Assembly: GCF_904846695.1 (NCBI RefSeq) | Contig: NZ_CAJHBR010000011.1 | Span: 1-64,000, forward strand | DNA length: 64,000 bases | From: Psychrobacter urativorans | Lineage (GTDB): Bacteria > Pseudomonadota > Gammaproteobacteria > Pseudomonadales > Moraxellaceae | Reading direction: 5' to 3' | Shown: positions 1-8,731 of the stretch, in pieces | How the letters are laid out: every line of letters starts with the position of its first letter | Position numbering within the stretch: the first letter of the stretch is position 1 | The notes under the pieces: generated by a model | Told to the model about the DNA's origin: nothing | What the model saw: only the letters and a program-made list of their open reading frames with translations | Database searches by the model: none | Program-made: the position numbers and the translations under genes

Positions 1-66
1 TTGGTCGATTTAAACCCAAAAGTTTAAGTCAAAAACAATAAAAACAGACTCATATCTAACCCCCTT

Positions 67-182
67 TGCTGACGACAATAGCATGATGGCCCCACCTGAT
101 CCCTTCTCGAACTCAGAAGTGAAACATCATCGCGCCAATGGTAGTGTGGCTCCGGCCATGTGAGAGTAGGTCATCGTCAGCT
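67..182 (+). rRNA. rrf: 5S ribosomal RNA, intact copy
   Basis: A complete 5S-like sequence of about 116 nt. The 5' arm GCTGACGA (68-75) is exactly complementary to the 3' arm TCGTCAGC, forming helix I. The conserved internal block CTCAGAAGTGAAAC and the 3' block GAGAGTAGG are present. The first 60 bases look like a 23S-5S spacer, so 16S and 23S genes probably lie just upstream of the window. A strong rho-independent terminator follows at once. Exact ends are estimated from helix I. Confidence 0.93.
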
Positions 183-191
183 CTCTATTCT

Positions 192-230
192 AAAATTCCC
201 TAATCAGTTATCTGGTTAGGGAATTTTTTT
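192..230 (+). terminator. Rho-independent terminator of the rRNA operon
   Basis: The arm aaaattccctaa is complementary to ttagggaatttt around a 12-nt loop and is followed by a run of T. It lies 10 nt after the 5S gene. Confidence 0.85.
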
Positions 231-255
231 ATCTTTACTTTAGTAGTGACCTACA

Positions 256-328
256 CAGAAAACCCTATTTAAAGGGTTTTGTCTTGCGCAGCCTAACAAA
301 GCAGTGCTTTGTTTTAACGGCGCTCAGG
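256..328 (+). repeat. Two-hairpin structured element, 5S-linked copy
   Basis: Hairpin 1 pairs AAAACCC (259-265) with GGGTTTT (274-280) around the loop TATTTAAA. The connector TCTTGCG follows. Hairpin 2 pairs AACAAAGCA (295-303) with TGCTTTGTT (305-313). An outer GCGC/GCGC pair (286-289 with 320-323) closes it, and the element ends CTCAGG. Loops, connector and end match the leaders of the two tRNA-Lys genes near 10.2 and 10.6 kb, while the stems differ but still pair. See findings. Confidence 0.6.
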
Positions 329-330
329 TT

Positions 331-350
331 ATCGTCAGCTCTCTATTCTA
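331..350 (+). repeat. 20-bp remnant of the 5S 3' end
   Basis: Positions 331-350 repeat exactly the 20 bases at 173-192, which are the last bases of the 5S gene plus its trailer. The rest of the 5S gene is absent here. It looks like a scar of unequal recombination between 5S copies. A second hairpin with a T-rich end follows. Confidence 0.8.
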
Positions 351-355
351 GATTT

Positions 356-391
356 GCACCTTAACTTAACGGTTAAGGGGCTTTTCTTTTG
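356..391 (+). terminator. Hairpin with T-rich tail after the 5S remnant
   Basis: CCTTAAC (359-365) pairs with GTTAAGG and the T-rich stretch cttttctttt follows. It probably served the lost 5S copy. It also lies between that copy and the 3' end of the convergent gene at 422-2161. Confidence 0.55.
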
Positions 392-421
392 GCTTGAATT
401 TGTATATATTAACTGACTATA

Positions 422-2161
422 TTACGAGTTAGTACTCCATTGCTGACTAGATTTAAATATGTCTTGGTAAAGCGCTTCTCTTATTAGTTGAATGCTAAGC
501 TTATTTCTATCTTCATTTAAGCGAAGTATTCGCGGTAGGGTACTGATTCCTAGTTTGCCATCTGCTAAAGCATAATGCCTATAATTTTCATTTATTATTT
601 CATTACATTCAAATTCTGTATAGACCATGCTGTTCTTCTCTGTTTTGGCTAAACGAACTATGGATATAAAAAGGTCTTCGTGTATAGATAGGTTCATTTG
701 ATCAATTTCTGCTAATGAATACTCAGGAGTCTTACCTAGTTTTATTTTTTGCCAGAAGCTGCCATTTTTTTGCAGGTAATAGTATTTGTTGATGCCCTTT
801 TTGAACAACTGCAGTTTTTCTATAGAGACTTCCGTTTCATCCAACTGTTGCTTAACAGTCACTAAAGATTTGCCCATAACTTGACAATCATCATCTAAGC
901 TTAGCTGCCCCTCATAAAATAAATCACGTGATTTAGTTAGTAATCTTCTTAGAGTAATTAATTTTACTAGCATTATTTCGCTGCTAGCAGAGTACATAGA
1001 TAAAGGCTGTAGTCTAAAATCCTGAATGTTCTCACTCATCTGTTTCATCAGTCGGTCTAAATGATAGAATAAATAATCTTGGTCATTTAAATCATGAGAA
1101 GTTTTTTCAATGATGTTGGGTAGCTTTTGTAGTATTAAAATTGATAGTTGTTTTTCATACTTTATCATTCGATCTTTTATTATTAACTCAGGATCACTAC
1201 CATCTTGTTGTAGTGGTTTTTTGAGCAGGGGTCGAAGATAGTCTTGATACAATTGCTGAATCTGGTGTATAAACTTCAGCAGATTATCTGAAACTCCTCT
1301 ATCAAGAGTATATAGTCTGCTCATACAGTAAGAAGCATGTGCTATATATTCTGAGTTATGCATACTGTCTTTTTTTAGAACAATATGAGTTAAGTAAATA
1401 TACTTATTGCTACTACCACTATGATCTTCATACAGAAAGCGCCGAAAGGAGTAGGGGTTGTTTTCCATCTTATTAGCAGTGCCGATTAGATACCAATAGT
1501 GCTGTCCTTCGACAATAAAAAACTTTCTTTCTGTGCCTTGTTGCTTGATAAAAGGTGGCAAGTAACTGGTTTCTTGAAAGCTCAGGTCAGAAGAATCCCA
1601 ATTACGGAAATCTCGACCTTGGATTTGCTGTTTAATAAAAACTTCTTTGAAATACGATTTGACTAAATCAACGTCAATATTACGTATGCCAGCATCTATA
1701 TCTAAACTAACATTATCGATCCATAATGCTAAATCGTATAAAAAGGCTACTCGTATTTTTTGACGGTTCTTTTGATCCTGCAGCAGGTCGTTAACTTCTA
1801 AATTATCTAAGTAACCTAATATTGCCTCAATTTTATCTGCCAGTTCTATAGCATTGTATTGGGTAACCTGTGGATCAATTATTTCTGCCATATGCAGGGC
1901 TATAGACACTAAGTCTTTATTTGTAGTCTGCAGGTTTTTTATGGTTAATGCTAAGGTATCAGGTCGATTATATATGGGCTTCCTATCCGCTCCTATATAG
2001 ATACCTCGTGGTTTTAAGATATTCTTATAAACGCTAATTTGAGCTTCTTTATTTAGCTTAGGAAGAATATCCCTAATGACTTCTAACCAATCTGAGCTAA
2101 GTGTTGGATCTATAGACTTTAGTTTATATAGCTGGTACTCAGAAAGATCATGAATATTCAT
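422..2161 (-). CDS. Unrecognised 579-aa protein between two 5S copies
   Basis: A long open frame of 579 residues on the minus strand starting at an ATG. I do not recognise a family. No signal peptide, membrane segment, Walker motif, zinc knuckle or helicase/nuclease motif is visible. The protein is rich in Ile, Leu, Tyr, Gln and Lys and looks mostly helical, with an aromatic central part (about residues 215-270, including GQHYWYLIGTA) that could be beta-rich. A plausible sigma-70 promoter lies just upstream (2228-2256). It is flanked by a 5S remnant on one side and a decayed 5S on the other, so it looks like acquired cargo at the end of an rRNA operon. Function unknown. Confidence 0.8.
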   Translation of the reverse strand: MNIHDLSEYQLYKLKSIDPTLSSDWLEVIRDILPKLNKEAQISVYKNILKPRGIYIGADRKPIYNRPDTLALTIKNLQTTNKDLVSIALHMAEIIDPQVTQYNAIELADKIEAILGYLDNLEVNDLLQDQKNRQKIRVAFLYDLALWIDNVSLDIDAGIRNIDVDLVKSYFKEVFIKQQIQGRDFRNWDSSDLSFQETSYLPPFIKQQGTERKFFIVEGQHYWYLIGTANKMENNPYSFRRFLYEDHSGSSNKYIYLTHIVLKKDSMHNSEYIAHASYCMSRLYTLDRGVSDNLLKFIHQIQQLYQDYLRPLLKKPLQQDGSDPELIIKDRMIKYEKQLSILILQKLPNIIEKTSHDLNDQDYLFYHLDRLMKQMSENIQDFRLQPLSMYSASSEIMLVKLITLRRLLTKSRDLFYEGQLSLDDDCQVMGKSLVTVKQQLDETEVSIEKLQLFKKGINKYYYLQKNGSFWQKIKLGKTPEYSLAEIDQMNLSIHEDLFISIVRLAKTEKNSMVYTEFECNEIINENYRHYALADGKLGISTLPRILRLNEDRNKLSIQLIREALYQDIFKSSQQWSTNS

Positions 2162-2227
2162 TAGTTATAGCCTTTTAAATATTTTTGTCATGTGTTTCAT
2201 GGGGTGAAGATTTGATTATAATATATG

Positions 2228-2256
2228 TTATAAGAATATAAAGTATTATTAGTCAA
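2228..2256 (-). promoter_or_regulatory. Predicted sigma-70 promoter of the 579-aa gene
   Basis: On the minus strand TTGACT (2256-2251) is followed after 17-18 bases by TTATAA/TATAAC (2233-2227). The start codon is about 65 bases downstream. This suggests the cargo gene is transcribed on its own and not by rRNA read-through. Confidence 0.55.
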
Positions 2257-2369
2257 CTTTTATCTATTATTTTTACAAATCGAATCTACTTCAATGTAGA
2301 TTCTGATCATTGCAATTAACAATCTAGTATTTCGATATCACCTTTACCCTTGATTCAGTTAGGTTATGA

Positions 2370-2433
2370 TTGGTCGATTTAAACCTAGAATTTAAATCAA
2401 AGACAATCAAAACAGACTCATATCTAACCCCTT
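2370..2433 (+). repeat. Second copy of the 23S-5S spacer
   Basis: The sequence from 2370 repeats, with scattered substitutions and small gaps, positions 1-66 in front of the intact 5S gene, including the shared words ttggtcgatttaaacc and cagactcatatctaaccc. The duplication therefore covers spacer plus 5S, not the 5S gene alone. Confidence 0.85.
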
Positions 2434-2548
2434 TGCTGATGACAATAGCTTGATGACCTTACCTGACCCTTCTCGGAATCAGAAGTGAAACATCATCGCG
2501 CTAATGGTAATGTGGGTTCGCCCCTGTAAGAGTATGTTGTTGTCAGCT
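2434..2548 (+). pseudogene. Decayed second 5S rRNA copy
   Basis: Aligns over its whole length to the 5S at 67-182, but carries roughly twenty differences, mostly transitions, plus a one-base deletion (gatccc to gaccc) and a rearranged 3' third (ggttcgcccctg against ggctccggccatg). Helix I can still form through G-U pairs (GCTGATGA with TTGTCAGC). Universally conserved positions near the loop B block have changed (ctcggaatcag against ctcgaactcag), so it is probably non-functional. A divergent working 5S cannot be excluded. Confidence 0.75.
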
Positions 2549-2561
2549 GTCTTTTCTAGAT

Positions 2562-2592
2562 AAACCCCCAACGTGAATTCGTTAGGGGGTTT
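2562..2592 (+). terminator. Rho-independent terminator after the second 5S copy
   Basis: aaacccccaac (2562-2572) pairs with gttagggggttt (2581-2592) around gtgaattc. It sits in the same place as the terminator of the intact 5S but has an unrelated stem sequence. Confidence 0.75.
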
Positions 2593-2728
2593 CTTCCGTT
2601 CATGAGGTTGCTTCCAGTACTATTTACTGCAGCCTTTAATAGCAATACTCTTGCTATATTCATGCAATACACTTATGCTTATGATAAAAGCGAGTTGCTT
2701 TTTCTTAGCTTAAAAATGCAGAAGTTTT

Positions 2729-3079
2729 TTGACTGAAGCAGAGCTAGTGAATATTGTAGAAATGGTGAGTTCTTCGAATCCATTCTATATCCAAGCTAAA
2801 TTTTGGATTTCCACAATATTAAGTGTAGCAGGTGTGATTTTCTCTATAATGGCATATCGTGAAGCTAGAGCCGCAAAAAAGGCCGCATTTGAAGCTGAGA
2901 AAACAGTCAAAATTCAAACAATAACCATTGAATTAACCGAAATAGCGCAGCGACTAGATAAACTTGACTTTGAATTAAGTTCTTCTGAATCCAGAGATCT
3001 ATTAAATGAAATTTCACGTCGTCTTAGGAGACTTATTGCACCTTTCCAAGACAATAAAGACCTAGTTAATTCGTGCTAA
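2729..3079 (+). CDS. Small single-span membrane protein with coiled coil
   Basis: 116 residues if read from TTG at 2729, or 105 from ATG at 2762. Neither start has a convincing ribosome-binding site. One hydrophobic span lies at about residues 25-43 (WISTILSVAGVIFSIMAY). It is followed by an Ala/Lys/Glu-rich amphipathic segment (REARAAKKAAFEAEKTV) and a second helical stretch with basic residues (ISRRLRRLI). The C-terminus ends abruptly at a short charged tail, so it may be a shortened member of a longer family. The next gene downstream on the same strand is broken, so the two may be remains of one small module. Function unknown. Confidence 0.55.
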   Translation: MTEAELVNIVEMVSSSNPFYIQAKFWISTILSVAGVIFSIMAYREARAAKKAAFEAEKTVKIQTITIELTEIAQRLDKLDFELSSSESRDLLNEISRRLRRLIAPFQDNKDLVNSC

Positions 3080-3159
3080 AATTTGAAAGCTGCACTTGAT
3101 TGATAATAATTAGTTGTTAGCTGATAATTTAATGAAGTGTTATATTTCAAACGAAGTGT

Positions 3160-3665
3160 ATGGTTAAGTCTTTTATAGTAAACGACATCAATGAGCTCGA
3201 ACAACTTGAGTAGAAATTGTACGAGTCAATGGATAAGGCTTTATTACAAATTAGCCCTGAGATTAATTCAAACTCTTCAAAAATGCTCTTTTCAAAAATT
3301 AAGTTTGGCGGTATAGGTTTTGATCCTTTAGATTCTAAGCGTGAACTGAATATAGTCGAACAAATCAATCTTTTACGTATTTGTCATCATTTTATGCATT
3401 GGAAATTCTATTTACTGAATACCCCAAATTAGCTCCATTCAGACTTAATCTTGGAATTGCTTCAGGTTCAGATATTGAATCAGAATGTGGTGAGTTAGCT
3501 GCTGAAGTATTTGCTGCAGTGGCTCCCACAAACAATCAGCAGCTTAAGAAAGATATAAATAAGGTATTAGAGACTAATGCCAAACTAAAATTCGTGTGCT
3601 TCATCTGTCCTAACTTCGAATTAGGGCGGCGACCTCAGTTTGAAAGAGATGATGTAATTATATGA
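3160..3665 (+). pseudogene. Broken gene: in-frame amber stop plus frameshift
   Basis: Reading from ATG 3160, the frame is coding-like but meets TAG at 3211-3213 (codon 18). It then continues through a conserved-looking segment (FGGIGFDPLDSKREL) to about 3362, where sense resumes in the -1 frame as NQSFTYLSSFYALEILF. The restored product is about 167 residues, ending near QFERDDVII at 3665. The two halves join smoothly into one globular, soluble-looking sequence containing APFRLNLGIASGSDIESE, and neither half makes sense alone. I do not recognise the family. It follows the small membrane protein on the same strand. Confidence 0.65.
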
Positions 3666-3722
3666 GCATTGAAAGGTGCAAATACATTATAAATATCGAA
3701 CAGAATTATAAAAGGGAAAAAT

Positions 3723-4136
3723 ATGACAACCTCAAAAGTAACCTACCAAGGTCAATTGCGTACTCAAGCTATTCACCTGCAATCAAATAACGAAATTATT
3801 ACTGATGCGCCGACAGATAATCATGGCAAAGGTGAAGCTTTTTCGCCAACAGATCTTTTAGCGACGAGTTTAGCCAGCTGTATGCTAACTATTATCGGTA
3901 TCAAAGCTGCTGATATGGGTATTGATGTCACTGGTACTACTGCTGAAGTGACTAAGGTGATGGCTGCTGATCCAAGACGAGTTAGTGAAATACACATAGT
4001 GATGACTTTTCTACAAGAGCTAGATGAAAAGACATTAACCATATTTTATAGAACTGCTCTAACTTGTCCAGTGGCTAACAGCCTACATCCTGATATTACC
4101 CAGAACTTAGTTTTTAGCAATAGTAATAAATCTTAA
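3723..4136 (+). CDS. OsmC/Ohr-family protein
   Basis: 137 residues, close to the usual OsmC size. The two family cysteines are present: C53 in LASCMLT and C115 in TCPVANSL. In OsmC/Ohr enzymes they form the peroxidatic/resolving pair that reduces organic hydroperoxides. The N-terminal strand region (VTYQGQLRTQAIH) and the GEAFSPTDLLATSL helix also fit. It resembles the YhfA-like branch more than Ohr, but the subfamily is a guess. The start ATG follows a purine-rich stretch (aaagggaaaaat). The next gene begins one base after its stop, so the two are co-transcribed, consistent with a shared role in redox stress. Confidence 0.85.
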   Translation: MTTSKVTYQGQLRTQAIHLQSNNEIITDAPTDNHGKGEAFSPTDLLATSLASCMLTIIGIKAADMGIDVTGTTAEVTKVMAADPRRVSEIHIVMTFLQELDEKTLTIFYRTALTCPVANSLHPDITQNLVFSNSNKS

Positions 4137-4137
4137 T

Positions 4138-4602
4138 ATGTCCGTCAAAACGCTACTTATCGTTGCTCACGCGCCATCACAGAATACTCAGAAGCTAGCG
4201 CAAGCCGCTTACCAAGGCGCTAATCATCCAGAGATTGATGTCAAAGTGGTGCTAAAGTCACCACAAGATACGCAGCCGGAAGATGTGTTAGCCGCTGATG
4301 CCTTGTTATTGGGGACTACTGAGAACTTAGCTTATATGGCAGGACTGACCAAAGACTTTTTTGATCGTTGCTACTATCCGGTGTTAGAGAAAAAGCAAGG
4401 CATGCCTTTTGCCTTGTATATCCGTGCTGGTCATGATGGTACAGGGACCAAACGTGCTATGCAGACTATCATTACTGGTCTACGCTGGAACTATGTACAA
4501 GAGCCGTTGATCCTACAAGGAGAGTGGCAAGAAGGCTTCGCTGAGCAAGTTGAAGAGCTAGCCATGACTTTGGCGGCTGGACTAGAAGCCGGTATTTACT
4601 AG
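4138..4602 (+). CDS. Flavodoxin-like NAD(P)H oxidoreductase
   Basis: 154 residues with a flavodoxin-type Rossmann fold: the first strand TLLIVAHAPSQNTQKLA holds the phosphate-binding loop for FMN, and LLLGTTENLAYMAGLTKDFF (about 57-76) is the second flavin loop followed by the helix typical of flavoprotein WrbA/NADPH-dependent FMN reductases. The C-terminal part includes RAGHDGTGTKRAMQ. It is likely a cytosolic FMN-dependent reductase with unknown substrate. It starts one base after the OsmC-like gene, so translation is probably coupled. Confidence 0.75.
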   Translation: MSVKTLLIVAHAPSQNTQKLAQAAYQGANHPEIDVKVVLKSPQDTQPEDVLAADALLLGTTENLAYMAGLTKDFFDRCYYPVLEKKQGMPFALYIRAGHDGTGTKRAMQTIITGLRWNYVQEPLILQGEWQEGFAEQVEELAMTLAAGLEAGIY

Positions 4603-4662
4603 ACTTATTTTATAATGCTCATTTTTAACAGTAATTATTAGGGTCAGTTATCAGAGGTCGTT

Positions 4663-5313
4663 ATGAACGCAGATAAATCAGCGCAAGCTAGTGTACAGAT
4701 AACAGCTAATTTGCCATTATCGCGAGCTTGTGAGAATAATAAACAGCCTATTTTAGAGGTTCTGCAAAAAGAGCTGCAAGATTCGCAGCAAGTCTTAGAG
4801 ATAGGGTCAGGGACTGGTCAACATAGCGTCTATTTTGCGCCAAATCTAGCTCATCTGCAGTGGCACACTAGCGATGTTAGAGCTAATCATTGGGCTATTA
4901 AAGCTTGGCACGCCGCTCACCCTGCCTCTAATTTACAGGGGCCTTTAGCTTTTGATTTGGCTAGTGATGCTTTTCCTAATAGTCCTATTGATACTATAGC
5001 TTACGATACAGTATTTACCGCTAATACCTTACATATTATTAGCTGGGCACTAGTTGAGCAGTTATTCCGGTTAGTAGGCGAGGCATTAGCTACCGATGGC
5101 AAACTTATCATTTATGGCCCCTTTAATGAAGACGGTTATTACACTAGTGTTGGCAATCAGCAGTTCGACGCTATGCTACGACAAGGCAATGCTGATAGCG
5201 GTATTCGTGATAAAGAAAAGGTTGTGGCTCTAGCGACTATGCACGGTTTAACGCTGCAAACTAGCTATCAGATGCCTGCTAATAATCAATTATTAGTGTT
5301 TCAAAAACAATAA
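4663..5313 (+). CDS. DUF938 SAM-dependent methyltransferase-like protein
   Basis: 216 residues. The SAM-binding motif I is clear (LEIGSGTGQHSVYF, about residues 46-59), preceded by the family's N-terminal block LPLSRACENNKQPILEVL. The central YDTVFTANTLHIISW and YGPFNEDGYYTS segments are typical of DUF938 (UPF0585). The family is predicted to be class I methyltransferases and its substrate is unknown. The gene follows the flavodoxin-like gene by 60 bases on the same strand. The start ATG at 4663 has a weak purine-rich site (agaggtcgtt). Confidence 0.85.
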   Translation: MNADKSAQASVQITANLPLSRACENNKQPILEVLQKELQDSQQVLEIGSGTGQHSVYFAPNLAHLQWHTSDVRANHWAIKAWHAAHPASNLQGPLAFDLASDAFPNSPIDTIAYDTVFTANTLHIISWALVEQLFRLVGEALATDGKLIIYGPFNEDGYYTSVGNQQFDAMLRQGNADSGIRDKEKVVALATMHGLTLQTSYQMPANNQLLVFQKQ

Positions 5314-5353
5314 CCCTCTCAGTTATTAAAATGAGTCATTACCGCTTTAGGAT

Positions 5354-5400
5354 AAAAAAATATCTCAATCGACCTTGATAAGATTTAACTTGAGATATCT
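5354..5400 (-). terminator. Possible terminator between convergent genes
   Basis: TATCTCAA (5361-5368) pairs with TTGAGATA (5390-5397) and on the minus strand is followed by a T-run (complement of aaaaaaa at 5354-5360). The loop of about 21 nt is long for an intrinsic terminator. It would serve the dienelactone hydrolase gene. Confidence 0.4.
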
Positions 5401-5438
5401 GTTGGTTCGAGCTTATTTATAGTGCCTTAATTTTAGGG

Positions 5439-5469
5439 TTTTAATGTTTTAATGTTTTAATGTTTTAAG
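5439..5469. repeat. 8-bp tandem repeat (TTTTAATG)
   Basis: The unit ttttaatg occurs three times in a row from 5439 and runs into a fourth, changed copy (ttttaaga). It lies in the 3' flank of the dienelactone hydrolase gene. Likely slippage DNA. Confidence 0.7.
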
Positions 5470-5494
5470 ATTGTAAGGCTGCTAATTATCAGCC

Positions 5495-6298
5495 TTATTT
5501 ATACTCGTCTGCTAAAAAGTCCAGATAACGTTTCCAAGAGCGCTGATCGGCACGCGCATCATAGCTAGCCGTATCAAAAACCGTATAGGCATGTTTAGCG
5601 CCGCTATAAGTTACCATCTCATGTGGTACTTTGGCGGCTTCTAAAGTCTTGCCCAGCATCGTAAAGCTCTCAAGAGATACTGCTTCATCCGCTGTACCAT
5701 GAAAAACTAAAATCTCTCCGCTAGTAGTGTCATAATTTTGACCTGCTGGAATATCAAAGGCTCCATGGAAAGGGACAAAAGCTTTTTGTGGGAATCCCGA
5801 GCGCGCCAACTCTAAGGCAACCGTGCCACCGAAACAGTAGCCCATAGTCACCCCTTGCTGCACGTTATTACCTTGTTGCTGACCGACGTTTAATGCTCCA
5901 GCAAGCAAGCGGCGCATTTTATTTCTATCATCATATAATCTGGCAGTCAGACGTTTTTTATCTTCCATAGTGGTTGGACGAATGCCAGCGCCAAACATGT
6001 CAGCTGCTAATACATTGTAGCCTTGACTGGCGAGCATATCTGCCCGCTTACGCTCATAGTCGGTAACCCCATCCCAATCGTGTATCAGTAGAATAAAAGG
6101 CGCATTAGGTTTATCTGCTTTGGCGTAATAGCCTTGATAAGGCATATTATCTACCGTATAGCTAATATCTTTAGTAGTAATAGCACTGGCTGTTTGGCTA
6201 ACCATTAATCCCATAGCCGCTGAACAACAGCTTAGTAGCAAAGAGCGGTAAGGGGTGATCGGGACATTGACTGAAGTGAATAACATAAGTAGCCTCAT
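5495..6298 (-). CDS. Exported dienelactone hydrolase-family protein
   Basis: 267 residues, alpha/beta-hydrolase fold. An N-terminal hydrophobic region ending in SQTASA (about residue 39) looks like a signal peptide, so the protein is probably periplasmic. The dienelactone hydrolase triad is visible: nucleophile C155 in GYCFGG, acid D204 in HGTADEAV and H236 in GAKHAYTVF. The oxyanion-side motif LIHDWDGVTDYE is also typical. Family members hydrolyse lactones and esters. The substrate here is not known. The gene is alone on the minus strand, convergent with the DUF938 gene and divergent from katE, with 280 bases between. Confidence 0.88.
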   Translation of the reverse strand: MRLLMLFTSVNVPITPYRSLLLSCCSAAMGLMVSQTASAITTKDISYTVDNMPYQGYYAKADKPNAPFILLIHDWDGVTDYERKRADMLASQGYNVLAADMFGAGIRPTTMEDKKRLTARLYDDRNKMRRLLAGALNVGQQQGNNVQQGVTMGYCFGGTVALELARSGFPQKAFVPFHGAFDIPAGQNYDTTSGEILVFHGTADEAVSLESFTMLGKTLEAAKVPHEMVTYSGAKHAYTVFDTASYDARADQRSWKRYLDFLADEYK

Positions 6299-6578
6299 CG
6301 TTTAAATGAATAAATTTTGACTAAAAGTCGTATCGATTGAGAGCAAATACTATAAATACTGCTGATTGGTTAGCATTATTTATAGTAAATGATAACTACC
6401 CTAACAGCAGCTATTATCGATCATAGCATGACCTAGAAAAACTAAGAAAGGAGTTTAGGTAGAGTGCAAAAGTTAACTAAAAATCAACAAGGATAGCCAT
6501 GATTGAATCATTGTTTTTGGGTACTATTGTCTAGTAATGTTTTTAGTTTTCACTTTCGATAACTAGCTAGGATGGATT

Positions 6579-8666
6579 ATGAAAAGTAATATTGATCATA
6601 CTGACCCCGCCAAAGATATGAATCCAACACGTGGTAATGGTGGTGAAACCCATCAGCGTGCTGGTGACGATACTAAGGCTTTGACCACCCAACAAGGTGT
6701 AGTCATATCTGATAACCAAAACTCTCTTAAAGCAGGAAGTCGGGGACCGACTTTATTAGAAGACTTCGTGTTGCGTGAGAAGATTAATCATTTTGATCAT
6801 GAGCGTATTCCTGAGCGTGTGGTTCATGCACGTGGTAGTGCTGCCCATGGCTATTTTGAATTAACTGAATCGCTAGAAGAATATACTACTGCTAAGATAT
6901 TGACTGAGACTGGTAAGCAAACCCCTTTGTTTACACGTTTCTCTACTGTGGCTGGTAACAAAGGCTCAAAAGACACTCCACGTGATGTCCGTGGTTTTGC
7001 GGTAAAAGTCTATACCGAAGAGGGTAACTGGGATATCGTTGGTAACAATATGCCCATCTTCTTTATCCAAGATGCAATGAAGTTTCCAGATTTAGTTCAT
7101 GCGGTAAAACCTGAGCCTGATCGTGGCTTTCCGCAAGCGGCCTCTGCCCATGATACTTTTTGGGACTTTGTGTCACTAAGTCCTGAAACTATGCACAACG
7201 TGATTTGGCTGATGAGTGATCGTGGTTTGCCCCGTAGCTTGAGAATGATGGAAGGCTTTGGTATTCATAGCTATCGCTTGATTAATAAAGATGGCAAAAG
7301 CACCTTTGTCCGTTTTCATTGGAAACCAGTACTAGGCGTACAGTCAACGACTTGGGATGAAGCCGTAAAAATATCTGGAGCCGATCCTGATTATCATCGT
7401 CGTGACTTGTTTGAAGCGATTGATGGTGGCGATTATCCAGAGTGGGAATTCGGTGTTCAGCTATTCTCAGAAGAGCAAGCTAATGAGTTCCCGTTTGATC
7501 ATTTAGACGCCACTAAGTTGATTCCAGAAGAACTGGTACCCGTTAAAATCGTTGGTAAAATGGTATTGAATCGCAATGTAGATAACTTCTTTGCTGAAAC
7601 TGAGCAAGTGGCGTACTGCTTATCACACGTACCACCTGGTATCGACTTCAGTAACGATCCACTGCTGCAAGGACGTTTATTTAGCTATCTAGATACTCAG
7701 TTATCTCGTCTTGGCTCACCAAACTTTGCGCAGATTCCAATCAATGCGCCAAAATGTCCGTTTGCTAATAATCAGCAAGATGGTCATATGCAGATGCAGG
7801 TTCCTAAGACTCGAGTTCTTTATGAGCCGCAAAGCTTAGACCCTACTAGACCGCGTGAAAGTGTTAAAAAAGGCTTTGAGTCGTTCCATGAAAAAATGGA
7901 CGATGGGGTGAAAGGTCGTGTACGCGCTGAGAGCTTTGCTGATCATTATAGTCAGCCTCGTATGTTCTATCGTAGTCAGACCGCTATAGAACAAGCCCAC
8001 ATCGCTTCTGCTTATGCGTTTGAGCTAGGTAAAGTAGATACGGCTCATGTTCGGGTACGTACTTTGAGTCACTTGCTCAATATCGATGAAGATTTAGCCA
8101 AGCGTGTGGCGACAGCGCTAGGGATGAAATTACCTGAAGCCGCTGAGCCAGCAGCAGCTATAGTTGATATGGCTACTTCTGAGCCACTACAAACTATCGG
8201 TCGTACACCTAAGAGCTTAAAAGGACGTTTAGTCGGTATCTTAGTTGCTGATGGGTCTAAGCATAGCGAAATTCAAAAGTTTGAAGATGCAGCCAAAGAG
8301 CAGGGCGCTAGCGTGAAGATCGTCGCTCCGAATAAAGAAGTGCTATTAGATGATGGTACTCGTATCCAAGCTGATGAGCGTCTAGCTGGTGGTCCATCGG
8401 TGCTATTTGATGCCGTCGTTAGTATCATCATGCCAGAGCAAGCTAAAAAGCTGGCTAAAGACAGCTCAGCATTAGATTGGTTTACCGATGCCTATGTGCA
8501 TTGTAAAGCTATCGCTTATTGCGGGGCGACTGACGAATTCATCTTAAGTAAATTACCGATTGAAAAAGATGCTTTTGTTACGCCATTGTCTGATCTAGAT
8601 GGCTTTATCGAAAACGCTAAATCGCGTTTATGGGAGCGTGAGCCAAAAGTCCGTGACTTGGCTTAA
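6579..8666 (+). CDS. katE: Large-subunit monofunctional catalase (HPII type)
   Basis: 695 residues, which places it in the large-subunit (clade 2) haem catalases that split hydrogen peroxide to water and oxygen in the cytosol. Catalytic H83 lies in [14 protein letters not shown], the distal Asn in VGNNMPIFF (about 156) and the proximal haem ligand is Y370 in [12 protein letters not shown]. The N-terminal extension (about 1-55) and the C-terminal flavodoxin/DJ-1-like domain (about 545-695, starting [13 protein letters not shown]) are both present, as in KatE. The start ATG follows agctaggatggatt. A clear terminator lies 65 bases after the stop, so the gene is monocistronic. The 280-bp divergent intergenic region upstream is AT-rich; I could not fix an OxyR or sigma-S site. 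Confidence 0.95.
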   Translation: MKSNIDHTDPAKDMNPTRGNGGETHQRAGDDTKALTTQQGVVISDNQNSLKAGSRGPTLLEDFVLREKINHFDHERIPERVVHARGSAAHGYFELTESLEEYTTAKILTETGKQTPLFTRFSTVAGNKGSKDTPRDVRGFAVKVYTEEGNWDIVGNNMPIFFIQDAMKFPDLVHAVKPEPDRGFPQAASAHDTFWDFVSLSPETMHNVIWLMSDRGLPRSLRMMEGFGIHSYRLINKDGKSTFVRFHWKPVLGVQSTTWDEAVKISGADPDYHRRDLFEAIDGGDYPEWEFGVQLFSEEQANEFPFDHLDATKLIPEELVPVKIVGKMVLNRNVDNFFAETEQVAYCLSHVPPGIDFSNDPLLQGRLFSYLDTQLSRLGSPNFAQIPINAPKCPFANNQQDGHMQMQVPKTRVLYEPQSLDPTRPRESVKKGFESFHEKMDDGVKGRVRAESFADHYSQPRMFYRSQTAIEQAHIASAYAFELGKVDTAHVRVRTLSHLLNIDEDLAKRVATALGMKLPEAAEPAAAIVDMATSEPLQTIGRTPKSLKGRLVGILVADGSKHSEIQKFEDAAKEQGASVKIVAPNKEVLLDDGTRIQADERLAGGPSVLFDAVVSIIMPEQAKKLAKDSSALDWFTDAYVHCKAIAYCGATDEFILSKLPIEKDAFVTPLSDLDGFIENAKSRLWEREPKVRDLA

Positions 8667-8731
8667 CAGTTATTGATTATTGATTATTAATTATGGTTAA
8701 TTGCTATTAATTTACTTTGATTTTAGACTAC

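Noticed and set aside
3147..3368. A 73-aa minus-strand frame
   Set aside because: It lies opposite the broken gene, whose plus-strand frames read more like a real protein.
3211..3380. Programmed stop read-through and frameshifting in the broken gene
   Set aside because: No slippery heptamer is seen at the shift, and needing both events in 150 bases is less likely than two mutations.
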